Origin: Gnetum montanum
Taxonomy: Eukaryota; Streptophyta; Gnetopsida; Gnetales; Gnetaceae
DNA length: 52,198 bases
NCBI GenBank assembly: GCA_015680685.1
Contig: MNCI01006063.1
Span: 185,528 to 237,725 of the forward strand
Reading direction: 5' to 3'
Shown here: positions 1 to 11,051 of the stretch, piece by piece
Position numbering within the stretch: position 1 is the stretch's first letter
Layout: every line of letters begins with the position of its first letter
Translations under genes and position numbers: made by a program
The notes under the pieces: generated by a model
Seen by the model: only the letters and a program-made list of their open reading frames with translations
Told to the model about the DNA's origin: nothing
Databases searched by the model: none

Positions 1-1
1 T

Positions 2-397
2 CCTTGGCTAGCTCAACTTAAAGCCGTATCTTCACCAATCCATCAGGAGATACATCTACCTTACGAGGGTGGTGAGATCATCATACATGGGGATACAACA
101 CCATCAGTCATTTCCTCACACATTGAAGTGGATCAAGGTTCAGAAATTGAGTTCATTAAGCCTAAACAAGAAACCATAGACATACATCAAAACGTGAACC
201 CAACATTGATTCACAACCCAACTAACATTGAAGAAACACAAGAAGACACAGACATAGGAGCCATTCCCTCTGATATCTCTTGGTCAGAACTACCCTTTGA
301 CATCACTGATGAAGGGGAAGGTGAATATAAGATCATACCCATACACCCAGCACCACACGTTAAGTTACAAAAGACCAAGAGACAACTCAACAACTAG
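2..397 (+). pseudogene. Element D gag-protease polyprotein, C-terminal end
   Basis: The open frame enters from the left edge and ends with TAG at 395-397. It encodes the last strand of the aspartic protease (a PWLAQL segment) and an acidic tail ending shortly after HVKLQKTKRQ. The homologous region of A (5683-6067) is nearly identical. A's end reads AAGAG/GTAACT, a possible splice donor, while D has AAGAGACAACT and so has lost the GT. The catalytic residues of the protease lie outside the window. No RT follows. Confidence 0.75.
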
Positions 398-414
398 AAT
401 GAATGATACAAATA

Positions 415-575
415 GTCCGAAATGACGTTAAACTATGAACTGTCCAAAATGACGTTAAACTACGAACTGTCCGAAATGATGTTAAACTACGAACTGTCTG
501 AAATGACGTTAAACTACAAATTTTCCGAAATAATGTTAAGCTAGCCATGGTCAGAAATGGCTGGTTCCATTTAAA
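415..575 (+). repeat. 27-bp minisatellite after protease (element D)
   Basis: About five to six head-to-tail copies of a 27-bp unit, consensus near CCGAAATGACGTTAAACTA followed by GAACTGT. The unit length is a multiple of three, so a spurious nine-residue repeat ORF appears on the minus strand. The same array occurs at 6099-6290 in A and, more degenerate, at 39898-40030 in B. Confidence 0.9.
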
Positions 576-1131
576 ACTTCTTGAAAACGTTACTATCTTT
601 GGCCCACCATGGCATAAAACTGGTAATCCTTTATTTAACAACAGATGCAACAGTCCATCAAGACTTTAAACTGATGTACCAAGCCCGAAATGGATTTAAA
701 CTAGAGCTAACAAGTTACAAATTTACAAACTGTCGTCATCTTACATTGAATTTTCGCTTATAGGTTACAAGTTAAGATTTAGATTCTTGTATGGTCATTG
801 CTTTCTTTTCCAAGTATTTACCCTACATCTTGCTCTACACTTTAGAAATTTATGTTACATTTAGTTGCACACATATACTGTAGAAAACAAAGAAAAATAA
901 TAAAAAAGATAAAACTACAAAAATACATGGCCCGAAAAGGCCTTAAACTAGCTTACAGCCCGGAACGGCCTAAAACTATCATTTTTTGCATTGCTTTTCT
1001 TTCATTCATACATTCTAACTCTATGTATGGCAGGTGTCGCTTGATGTTTTTTTCTTCCTAGTTGACTTTTGCAGGATCTCGCAAGGACATGACATGACCA
1101 TGCATGAAGCATCACACTTTACACAAGCAAG
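576..1131 (+). other. Noncoding spacer with the pol deletion junction (element D)
   Basis: No gene is seen. The stretch has degenerate relatives of the spacer repeat (for example GGCCTTAAACTAG near 940) and then the point where D loses the RT-INT block. Homology to A's post-protease spacer fades after about 900 and homology to A's post-integrase region starts near 1130. The sequence TTTTGCAG/GATC near 1070 resembles a splice acceptor. Confidence 0.6.
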
Positions 1132-1682
1132 GTAAGCATCAGTCCGCTATGACTATAAACTGGCACAAAACAGTCCTGGATCATGACTTAAAACTGATAC
1201 CACAGAAATGTTCTGGATCATGACTTAAAACTGATACCACAGAGTTCTGTCTGGTATGACATTAAACTGCTACATCTGTCCGCCATGACATGAAACTAGC
1301 ATCCAGAGTCCACTAAGACTATAAACTAGTTTGCCTCTTCATAGTCCGCCATGACTATAAACTAGCAATGCACCATCCGCTACGATGCTAAACTGGCACC
1401 GTCCAAGGGGTTATGACATGAAACTAATCCACAATAGTCCGCTAAGACTATAAATTAGCGACATCATTGATGACCAGGAAAAATTGAAAACGATCTATTG
1501 TTGCAGTTGGTTGTTTCTATTCTACAAAGACTTGTTGCATGATTCATGCCTAATGAAATTGATGTTGTTCATGATTCTGTTTTCTTTGAAAGTTGCACGT
1601 GGTGACTCCATCTCCTTGTTTAAAGTGTTTAGCTGCTTGTTTCATTTGTGGTTTTCTTGTCTTCTTGGAGTTGTGTTTGCAG
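1132..1682 (+). other. Candidate 3'-UTR intron with minisatellite (element D)
   Basis: A donor-like AAG/GTAAGC begins the segment and an acceptor-like TTTGCAG/GATGACAC ends it. Equivalent pairs flank the same region in A (10333-11051) and B (48845-49429). The interior is a decayed array of units with the core ATGACtttAAACTg. Splicing is inferred from the conserved ends only. Confidence 0.5.
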
Positions 1683-2600
1683 GATGACACTCTTGAGGCG
1701 TTCGTGCATAGATGCACTTCATCATGACGACAAGGTATCACATTTTTCCTAACGCACGTGACTGGGTTAATCAATCCGATTCATAAGTACATTCCCAACT
1801 CCTGATACATTCCCTATTTCCCATCATGATCCTTTATCCTATCCAATTATATCCCCTTTGATACATTCCACTCATCTCAAAACTCTTGATACATTGTTGC
1901 ATACTATAGCTCTCTAAGCAGTCGTGACACAAAACATAATACATAGTACATGATGGAAAATGCAAGTGCTCAAACATGAGCACGGCACAAAAAGCAAGCT
2001 CTGTCAAAAAGACCAAAAAGACAAAAAGAAAGAAAAAAAAACAAAAAAAGAAAAAGAACTAAAATGGTCAAAGAGAAAAATGAACAGAAAAGGCCTTCAA
2101 GACCCCATTCACATCATAAACAAAAGACTATTGGCCATTCTCATACAAGCCCTAGGCGAGAAGGAAATTGTCTTGAAAAACAGTTACACTTGTGTCTCAA
2201 AGAGACCATGTTACACATCATCGCGTGGCTTTGGCTGTTTACAACGGGCCCCGCAAATACTCTATAAGAGTCCCGTTTCTCCAAAGAACGCACCACCTAT
2301 GTCTTGGTTTTAAGTCTAATGAAAACCCGGCTGTTGAGAAGGACCAATGACATAACTTGTGCACAAGAGAGCATTCCTCTCCAAAAAATCCCAGTAGTAA
2401 TCATAGCCCTTAACCTCCTAGCTTCCCTGGTTATAACCAATTCCCTTGCATCTTGAACCATATTCCCTTAATCCCATGTACTTTTGAAAATGGTGCGATA
2501 ATATCCGGCCAAGGGCTAATGGTTAATGTTTGATGCTTTGTTGTTCATGGTGTTTTGCACTTCTTTGTCGACGCCTCTCAGGTGGATTCCTCCAAGCGTC
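1683..2600 (+). other. 3' noncoding region before the PPT (element D)
   Basis: No gene. An A-rich tract (about 2003-2062) recurs in A (about 11385-11460) and B (about 49655-49695). The short open frames here are not conserved between the three elements. Confidence 0.6.
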
Positions 2601-2616
2601 AACAAAGAGGGGCCAA
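2563..2616 (+). promoter_or_regulatory. Polypurine tract with upstream hairpin (element D)
   Basis: The tract AACAAAGAGGGGCCAA (2601-2616) ends directly at the LTR start TGAAACACC and is identical in A and B. It should serve as the primer for plus-strand DNA synthesis. Upstream, CTTTGTCGACGCCT can pair with AAGCGTCAACAAAG, so the 5' part of the tract is the right arm of a stem-loop. Confidence 0.8.
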
Positions 2617-2999
2617 TGAAACACCACGAAAATTTTGGCAACACTTCCAAACAACTTCAGAGTCTCTGAAATGGCTTTAAGCAGCCCACCATGGAGCAAG
2701 CAAGGTTCCCCGGATGCCCACAAATCACGACGGAAAGTCTCGGTATCAAGAATCATCCATTTTAAGGTCAAAAAGTGCAATTTTGGCTAAGTACAATGTG
2801 CTCGCGTTGTGTTTATGCTGCACAACGTAAGGATTAGCGTCACCAATGTTTGGGGCCCCGAAACTAAGTCAAAATAGGCCAAAATCAAGTACAAGGACCC
2901 CCCATGACTTTCGCCAAGGCCCCCAGCAACTCCCAGCCTTCAGAAAATCAAAATTTGGGCCTTAAATGAGGTGTTTTCGGTTGATTACGTTGTGGCTAC

Positions 3000-3195
3000 A
3001 CTTTCTTACGCTGCAGAGCGTAAGATGCGTAATCACTATTCACAGCGTAAAATACTATTCACTGCGTAAAACACTATTCACTGCATAAAACACTATTCAT
3101 CGCTTGAACACTATTCACTGCATAAAATACTATTCATCGCGTGAACATTATTCACTGCGTAAAACACTATTCATCGCACGAACACTATTCATCGA
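3000..3195 (+). repeat. U3 tandem array of the D LTR
   Basis: About nine copies of a 19-20 bp unit near CACTATTCACTGCGTAAAA, alternating with a variant containing CATCGCGTGAA. It begins with an inverted motif, TTACGCTGCAGAGCGTAA. A related GCGTA theme fills the B LTR, but the unit itself differs. Confidence 0.85.
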
Positions 3196-3577
3196 AGTTT
3201 CAGAACATTCCAGAAAATTTCAGAAAGACTCAGAAACAAAGAAGTTTCACGCAAACGGGGGTCAAATTTCTCTTGTTGTACATTTCATTGTAAATCGACA
3301 TATGTGGGCATGTTAGGCCCTCATGTTTAAATTAAATGTACTTTCATGGGCTTGAATAACCCATAAATTGTAAAATGCAGTGTATCTGGTCAAGAACGTA
3401 GTTTGCCGACACACATCCAACTCATGCACAACTATCCGACACACATCCAACTCTCGCCAGCACGCATCCAACCCAAGCACAACTGTCCATTGGACACATG
3501 TTACTAGATCCACTTTCCTCTCATCTCTCAGCCGTTGATTCCATTTTGAAATTTTGTGCCGGAGCACAACCCAACTC

Positions 3578-3585
3578 TATAAATA
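3578..3585 (+). promoter_or_regulatory. TATA box of the D LTR
   Basis: TATAAATA, conserved at the same place in A's LTR (13571-13578) within the same CTATAAATACC context. It is the expected promoter of the element. Confidence 0.75.
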
Positions 3586-4198
3586 CCCTGTCAATTCACA
3601 TAAATCAGGGGGGCAAATCAGAGAGATCGGCAATTCTGAAAAATTGGCAATTCTGAAAAAATTAGAGAGATTGGCAATTCTGAGAAGGACAGAATCTGCA
3701 ATCCTTGGGCGCTTGGCACATCTGATTTTTGGCTTCCAAGTCTTCTTCACGTTCATCCCATTTCATCATCGCATCATCGTGTCATATCATTTCGGGGCTA
3801 GGCGTTTGACTTGCTATCTACACTTGTGCAACTACGCTTTGATCGGTGCATATGCCTATTTGAACAATACAATACAGTTTCATTATTGCCTCCCATTTAC
3901 ATTATTTAGTTCTGTCTACGCATTATTTATAATTCAATACACTCTGTTTACATTTTGTGCCGCTATTTGCATTCCGTTTACATCCTGTTTACATCATTCA
4001 TGATAACCCCAAGCGCTAGCCGTAGCTCATGCTCAGGGAAGTCCTTGGTTGATTTGCATGCAAACCATCCAAGGCACTCTGCCTTTGTTCCATTTTCCAG
4101 CTTGCCCTCAAGCGAAGGCAGGGTTAGCTGTGGCTACTCGATGATCTTTCGGTGTCTGTTTCCCTTCCAGCCTCACACCGACGATTTAGGTCAGTACA

Positions 4199-6067
4199 CT
4201 ACTCAGTACACACCATTTCCCATGAAGCCTTCACAAATGCTTGAACAACTTCTAAAGGCTGGGTTAATTCAACATAAACAAATGTCTCCTGCGGCCTCAC
4301 AAAGACATAATCGCTTTTGCGAATTGGTCAAAAATCCAGCCTTAGCAACACCCAATGAACCCCCTATCCCAAAAGGCTTTAGGTTGGATAGGTTTTGTGA
4401 GTATCATCAACGGTGTGGTCATGGGACTGATTACTGCTATGCATTGAAGCAAGACATACAATGCATGATAGATGGGGGTGAAGTAGCATTCGACGAGACA
4501 AACCCAGTAAGGCCCCAAAATCAATCCATGGGGGTCTATAAAGATCCTCTCAATACCAAAATCAACGATGCCCCATATGTGATTAATATTATCCATATGG
4601 AAAATAGACAAGACGTCCCTCGAAGACCTTTTGTGATTTAGAGGCCTTCAGAAAACGCCCCTACCCCAACATCTCCTCAAATCCCTTTTACCACATGCAC
4701 ATCCCCCACACCATCAAAACCATTTATCATCCGCATACCTCCTTCAGTTGCCACCACAACAAACACACCATTTGAAAACCGACCCATTACCTTCGTGATC
4801 CAAGTGCCAAAACACTCTAGCACACAACCCATCTCCACTTCTCGACGACCTGCGCGAGAACGTCTTACCGATAGGCTAATAAGAGAGTGCTTAGAAAGAG
4901 AAAAAAGAGAGCGCATGGAGAGAGAAAACCATAGACATGAATTAAGTCTGCCAAAGCCTACACCGCTGAGCACCGTTCCCATTAGTTCATCCGTTAATGA
5001 GCCTAGTACAAGTCATATCCCAAACCCAACATTCTCAGCTACTAATGTAAAAACCCCTCCACGAGAAATACAAATACTAGGTCAAATGGACCAAATATCT
5101 ACAGATAAGAATGTCCCAAATGGTAAAGACCTAGCTAATGCATTGACCCAGGTCACGCAAGCCTTAAAACAAAAGAATACTTCTTTAAGTTTGTATGACC
5201 TAGTAATGACTTCACTAGTACATCGAGAGGCTCTCGTACGAATGTTAACTTGAATTCCTGTTAGCGAGGATCTCCCTGCAGACGAACCATCCATTTATGC
5301 AGTATTATCCCCACAACTTCAGGAATCAAAGACCACATCCTTAGAATTCCATGCTAAGGACATTAAGCTAGATGAGAAAACAAGGGAAATCACCACGGCC
5401 CCTATGTTTATAACAATACAAGTTGATCATTTCAAAATACGTAGGGTGCATGTCGATGATGGTGCAGCAACAAATGTAATACCTTTTTCCATCATTGAAA
5501 AAATGGGACTCATTGAACAAATACAACCTACAACAACCTCTTTTTTGAGATCCTTCAGTGGTTCCCGTGTAGGGGGTAAAAGGCATGATTACCTTAGATT
5601 TCATAGCCGGAGACCAATTCCCTACATCAGCTGAATTCATAGTGGTTGATGAAATGCCAGGGTTTAATCTGATCCTAGGACGTCCTTGGCTAGCTCAACT
5701 TAAAGCCATATCTTCACCAATCCATCAGGAGATACATCTACCTTACAAGGGTGGTGAAATCATCATACATGGGGATACAACACCATCAGTAATTTCCTCA
5801 CATATTGAAGTAGGTCAAGGTTCAGAAATTGAGTTCATTAAGCCTAAACAAGAAACCATGGACATACATCAAAATGTGAACCCAACACTGATTCACAACC
5901 CAACTAGCATTGAAGAAACACAAGAAGACACAGACATAGGAGCCATTCCTGCTGATGTTTCTTGGTCAGAAATACCCTTTGACATCACCGATGAAGGGGA
6001 AGGTGAATATAGGATCATACCCATACACCCAACCCCACATGTTAAGTTACAAAAGATCAAGAGGTAA
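4199..6067 (+). pseudogene. gag-pro: Element A gag C-terminus and aspartic protease
   Basis: The frame starts in mid-gag at the D LTR edge, in register with B gag near 37668. A CHHC-type zinc knuckle follows (FCEYHQRCGHGTDYC, about 4396-4440), then a proline-rich linker, an Arg/Glu-rich segment and the protease. The protease catalytic motif is VDDGA (about 5450-5464), with Asp where D-S/T-G is usual, followed by LILGRPWL. Breaks are TAG at 4639, TGA at 5251 and a 1-bp insertion near 5580 (extra A relative to B). The end reads AAGAG/GTAACT, a possible splice donor whose GT overlaps the stop. The protein would form the virus-like particle and process it. Confidence 0.85.
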
Positions 6068-6098
6068 CTCAACAACTAGAATGAATGAGACGAACTAT

Positions 6099-6290
6099 CC
6101 GAAATGACGTTAAACTATTAAATGTCCGAAATGACGTTAAACTATGAATTGTCCGAAATGACGTTAAACTACGAACTGTCCGAAATGACGTTAAACTACG
6201 AACTGTCTGAAATGACGTTAAACTACGAACTGTCCGAAATGATGTTACACTACAACAAGTCCGCAATGACATTAAACTAGCCATGGTCAG
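6099..6290 (+). repeat. 27-bp minisatellite after protease (element A)
   Basis: Seven or so copies of the CCGAAATGACGTTAAACTA-type unit seen in D. The last units decay into a form with GACATTAAACTAGCC. Confidence 0.9.
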
Positions 6291-6828
6291 AAATGGCCGG
6301 TTCCATTTAAAACTTCTTGAAAACATTACTACCTTTGGCCCACCATGGCATAAAACTGGTAATCCTTTCTATAACAATAGATGCAACAGTCCATCAAGAC
6401 TTTATACTGATGTACCAAGCCCGAAATGGCTTTAAACTAGAGCCAACAAGTTATAAATTTACAAACTCTCGTCATCTCGCATTGAATTTTTCCTTACAGG
6501 TTACAAGTTATGATTTAGATTCTTGCATGGTCATCGCTTTCTTTTCCAAGTACTTACCTTACATCTTGCTCTACACTTTAGAAATTTATGTTACATTTAG
6601 TTGCACACGTATACTCTAGAAAACACAGAAAAACAATAAAAAACATGAAAAATGACAAAAACATTTACATGAAACGTAAAGACAACAATGCAACCATTTT
6701 ATACCATGATTAAAATTCAGGCCATTACATCAGTCTTTGTACATTCCACCAACTTAGTTATCCTATGATCATTTACACTTTGTAACTCTCTTACTGAGGG
6801 AGTGTCTCTTATTTCGCTCCCATTTTAA
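6291..6828 (+). other. Noncoding spacer between protease and RT (element A)
   Basis: No gene seen. Its end, TTTTAATTGGCAG/GAGCG (about 6822-6839), looks like a splice acceptor. B has the equivalent ATTGACAG/GAACC at 45341. With the GTAACT at 6064 this would make an intron of about 0.77 kb, as known between pro and RT in Ogre elements. The simple join is not in frame, so this is only a candidate. Confidence 0.5.
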
Positions 6829-9800
6829 TTGGCAGGAGCGAGTATCATGGCCAACCACAACATCCTCTCAAAATTGTCTCTCAATGGACCATACAGAGAT
6901 ATAGAAAGAGCAATTCGCCCAGAATCTTTGGATCTAAGTCCATCCACCTATACCAATTTGATAGCCTCCACTCAAGAAACATCAGACTGGCCTAAAAACG
7001 TAGCCAAAACTCTAGACCTACAAGCTAACAATATCACTGAAGATCCTCTGGTTGAGATCCACATTACCACAGTTAATGATGAAGCCAAGACCTTGAAATT
7101 AAGTGCCTTACTAGATCCGCAACTCGTAGGTGACATCACTCAAGTCTTAAAAGACAATGTAAAAACATTCGCATGTCATATACAGACATGCCAGGACTAG
7201 ACCCCCGGATCATCCAACATAACATTATCCTTGATGAGAAAATCAAACCAGTAAAGCAAAAAGCATGAAAGGTTAGACCTGAAGTTGCATTAGCAGTCCG
7301 CGCTGAGATCACAAAGCTTTACCAAGCCGGTTTCATCCGAGCTGTTGACTATTCTGATTGGGTATCAAACATTGTGGTAGTCCCCAAGAAGAATGGTAGT
7401 ATACACATATGTATTGATTTCTGTGACCTCAACATAGCCACTATAAAAGATGACTTTCCCCTACCCAACATTGATCAACTTATTGACACAACAGCCGGAC
7501 ATGCACTGTTATCCTTTATGGATGGATTTTCAGGCTATAATCAGATAAGAATTAATCCAGAGCATCAACTTAGAACAACTTTTATGACACCTTGGGGGAC
7601 ATTTTGTTATACAATGATGCCATTTGGCCTTAAGAATGCGGGTGCTACATATCAACGAGCAATGACATATATATTTAGTGACTACATGCTTAGTTTGCTC
7701 AATGATTATGTTGATGATATAGCGGTCAAGTCTAAAACAACTAAACAACATGCAAAAGATCTAGATTTAGTGCTTAAACGTTGTCTCAAATATGACCTTA
7801 GGCTCAATCCAAAAAAGTGTGTCTTTGGTGTTAAAACAGGCAAAATGCTTGGTTTCCTAGTTTCCAAAATAGGGATACAGGTAGACCCTGATAAGGTTAA
7901 AGCGATAACCAATATGCAACCACCAAGAAACCTTACCGAACTACGTGGCCTCCAAGGTAGGCTGCAATTCATTAGATGCTTTATCGAAAGGTTGACGGAT
8001 AAGTTGAGTCCCATGCAACATCTATTACGAAAGAATGTACATTTCCAATGGACTCAACAATGCCAAGAAGCATTTGAGAACATAAAACAAGAGTTGGCCC
8101 AACTACCAACTGTTTATCCTCCACAAAGTGACAAACCTTTCTACATCTATCTTGCAACTTCTAGTTCGTCCATCGCATCCATGCTTTGTCAAAAACGTCA
8201 AGATGGGGCCGAGATCCCTGTATACTATCTAAGCCATGCTTTAATAGCCCATGAACAACGATACAACGATGTAGAAAAATCATGCCTTGCCCTTGTCTTC
8301 TCTTTGAAGAAATGGCGACATTATCTCTTCCGTAATCAAGTTTACATCATTTGCAAAGATAATGTTCTCCGTGCCATCACTAATAACATCTATGAGTCAA
8401 GTAGGTTAGCTAGGTGGAAAGCGATGATTGCCGAATTTGATTTACACTATGTCGCTCAATCTTCCACAAAAGGTCAAGCAATAGCCACGCAATTAACTGT
8501 CTCACCGACACACGATCAAACAACAATAAACCCTGAATTCCCAGATGAAAATGTTAATAGTATAGACACTGTACCTGATAATTATGAGGCAATTCTCTAC
8601 TTTGATGGGGCCTCAACCTCTCGAGGAGGAAGTGCTGCAGCTATTTTAATATACCCTTCTGGGGAAATCCAACCTTCTTCTTATCGCTTAAACTTTCCTT
8701 GCACCAATAACATAGCAGAATACGAAGGTCTTCTCAGAGGACTTCAAATAGCGCTAACTTCGGGAATCTCACGTCTTGTAGTTCGAGGTGATTCACAATT
8801 AGTTATTAATCAAGTCACTGAGACCTACACATGCAAAGCTCTCCATTTGCAACCGTATTGTGATTTGACTAAACACCTAGCTAGGCAACTAGTAGAAGTG
8901 GATATACAACACATCCCTAGAAGCAAAAATACCGTTGCTGATGCACTTGCCACACTCGCCTTAAACATGATGCCTGAAATGTTTCATGCATTGCCTAGTT
9001 CTATAACCAGTTGTACCGAACCTATAATTAATACTCTAAATGAAGTACCTATAGCATCTGTTAGTACAACACACACAATAGAATGGTATGATGATGTAAA
9101 AGAGTATCTTCTAAAAGGTGAACCTCCACAACACTTGACACATGCTCAAAAGGACGCCATACGAAAATGCTCTCGCCAATACGCATTAATAGGTGACACC
9201 TTGTGTCGTAAATCATATGAAGGTATTTTGTTAATATGTGTTAGTAGCACTGATGGTCAAAAAATTGTAGAACAAGTCCATGAAGGACTTTGTGGAGGAC
9301 ACATAGCACCTAAAGCAATGGCAATAAAGATTAGGCGCTTAGGCTATTACTAGCCACACATGGAATATGACTGCATATCCAAGGCTAGAACATGTGACAT
9401 CTACCAAAAACATAGTAATCTGATATATGTGTCACCTAACGAACTGCATACAACACAAATCACATGGCCATTCCAAAAATGGGGTTTAGATTTAATTGGA
9501 CCAATAACACTGTCATCTTCAGCAGGCCATAGCTTCATCATCACTGCAACTAAATATTTCACAAAATGGGTGGAAGCTATTCCTCTTAGGAAGACCACAT
9601 CAAAACACGTTTGCACCTTTATAATGGAAAATATTGTAACTCGTTTTGGTATACCAATGACCATCGTTACCGATAATGGGCCACAATTCAGTAGTGCAGA
9701 TACCAAAATTTTTTGTGAAAGTCTAGGCATTAAACATGCATTTTCAGCACCTTACTACCCACAGAGTAATGGTCAAGCGGAGGCTACAAATAAAACTGTC

Positions 9801-10322
9801 ATCATGATACTCAAAAAGATGCTGAATCAGAGCAAGAAATGATGGCATAAACAATTGGTCTACGCATTATGGGCTTATAGACCGACACATCGAACATCCA
9901 CAGGTACAACTCCATATAGTCTTGTATACGGATCTGAAGCTGTTTTACCTTTAGAATTGCAGGTTCCCTCATTGCGGATAACTCTCTCCAGTCTCCTTGA
10001 TGAAAGTCAAAACAATGAATTACGCATTGCTGACCTTGATACAGTAGAGGAGGAACGTATACGAACTCTTGATCAAATTGAATGGTACCAAAAACAGCAG
10101 AGACAAAGGCACAAGCACGATCTCCACAAACGCCCAATTAAAGAAGGAGATCTAGTCCTTAAGGCCGCTCGAGAACATCCAAGTAAATTCTCAGCCAACT
10201 GGGAAGGGCCTTATTTAATAACCAAGGCATACAACAATGGAGCATTCAAACCTGCTGACATGGATGGAAATGAGTTCGCCAATCCTACAAACCACTTATA
10301 CTTGAAGAGGTACTACGTCTGA
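6829..10322 (+). pseudogene. pol: Element A pol: RT, two RNase H domains, integrase
   Basis: An N-terminal pol leader (from ATG 6847) is followed by RT with FMDGFSGYNQI and the catalytic YVDD (7707-7718). Next comes a gypsy-type RNase H that has lost its first Asp (IYLATSSSS) and the usual ADALS motif. Then comes an archaeal-type RNase H with all four acidic positions (FDGAS, AEYEG, GDSQ, ADALA; about 8590-8960). Integrase follows with GLDLIGP, TDNGPQF and NGQAEA, the D-D-E set, and a C-terminal NWEGPYL chromodomain-side motif. The two RNase H domains mark the Tat lineage. Breaks are a 1-bp deletion near 7172, TGA at 7266, TAG at 9351 (TGG in B) and TGA at 9840 (CGA in B). Confidence 0.9.
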
Positions 10323-10332
10323 CAAGCTTGAG

Positions 10333-11051
10333 GTATGTAACAGTCCTGGATCATGACTTAAAACTGATACCACGTAACAGTCCTGGATCATGACTTAAAA
10401 CTGATACCACGGAACAGTCCTNNNNNNNNNNNNNNNNNNNNNNNNNNNNNNNNNNNACAGTCCTGGATCATGACTTAAAACTGATACCACAGAACAGTCC
10501 TGGATCATGACTTAAAACTGATACCACAGAACAGTCCTGGATCATGACTTAAAACTGATACCACAGAATAGTCCTAGGTCATGACTTAAAACTGATACCA
10601 TAGAGTTCTGTCCAGTATGACACTAAACTGCTACATCCGTCCGCAATGACATGAAACTAGCATCCAGAGTCCACTAAGACTATAAACTAGTTTGCCTCTT
10701 CATAGTCCGCTATGACTATAAACTAGCAATGCACCATCCGCTATGACGCTAAACTGGCACCGTCCAAGGGGTTATGATGTGAAACTAATCCGCAACAGTC
10801 CGCTAAAACTATAAACTGGTGACATCATCAATGACTAGGCAAAATTGGAAAAGATATATTGTTGCAGTTGGCTGTTCCTGTTTCACAGAGACTTGTTGCA
10901 TGATTCATCCCATGGGGCCTAATGAAACTGATGCTGTTCATAATTCTGTTTGCTTTGAAAGCTGCACGTGGTGACTTCATCTCCTTGTTTAAAGTGTTTA
11001 GCTGATTGTTTCATTTGTGGTTTTCTTGTCTTCTTGGAGTTGTGTTTGCAG
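10333..11051 (+). other. Candidate 3'-UTR intron (element A)
   Basis: Starts ten bases after the pol stop with GAG/GTATGT and ends TTTGCAG/GATAAC. B has CAG/GTATGT and TTTGCAG/GATGAC at the same places. It contains the 37-bp minisatellite and single degenerate units with ATGACtATAAACTAG. Splicing is an inference. Confidence 0.5.
10340..10610 (+). repeat. 37-bp minisatellite after integrase (element A)
   Basis: At least six copies of a 37-bp unit, CAGTCCTGGATCATGACTT followed by AAAACTGATACCACAGAA. Copies are nearly identical, unlike the rest of the element. A run of 35 N (10422-10456) replaces about one unit, so the true copy number is unknown. Confidence 0.95.

Larger units (their letters stand above)
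1..4198 (+). mobile_element. Element D: 3' half of a Tat-type LTR retrotransposon lacking RT-INT
   Basis: The sequence runs from the C-terminal part of protease, through repeat spacers, to a polypurine tract and a complete 3' LTR (2617-4198). Positions 1-1060 match 5682-6620 of element A at roughly 95% by eye. Positions from 1130 on match A from 10330 on. The RT, RNase H and integrase block that separates these parts in A (6829-10322) is absent and replaced by about 200 bp. D is therefore a non-autonomous derivative. Its 5' part lies left of the window. Directly after the LTR end, gag sequence of A begins in mid-protein, which is best read as D being inserted in A's gag. Confidence 0.8.
2617..4198 (+). 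repeat. 3' LTR of element D (1582 bp)
   Basis: Starts TGAAACACCAC straight after the polypurine tract and ends CAGTACA. Both ends match the LTRs of A and B. U3 carries a short tandem array (3000-3195) and a TATA box at 3578. The region after the TATA box, including the GATAACCCC AGCGCTAGCC block near 4000, is shared with the LTRs of A and C. The next base begins A's gag fragment. Confidence 0.85.

Noticed and set aside
387-650. Minus-strand ORF with a nine-residue repeat (SLTSFRTVR type), also at 6069-6326
   Set aside because: It is the reverse reading of the 27-bp minisatellite. The period is a multiple of three, so any frame stays open. No start context or conservation beyond the DNA repeat.
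1960-2313. Lys-rich ORF after D's integrase-side spacer (similar ORFs at 2064 and 11462)
   Set aside because: It runs through the A-rich tract and is not conserved in frame between D, A and B.
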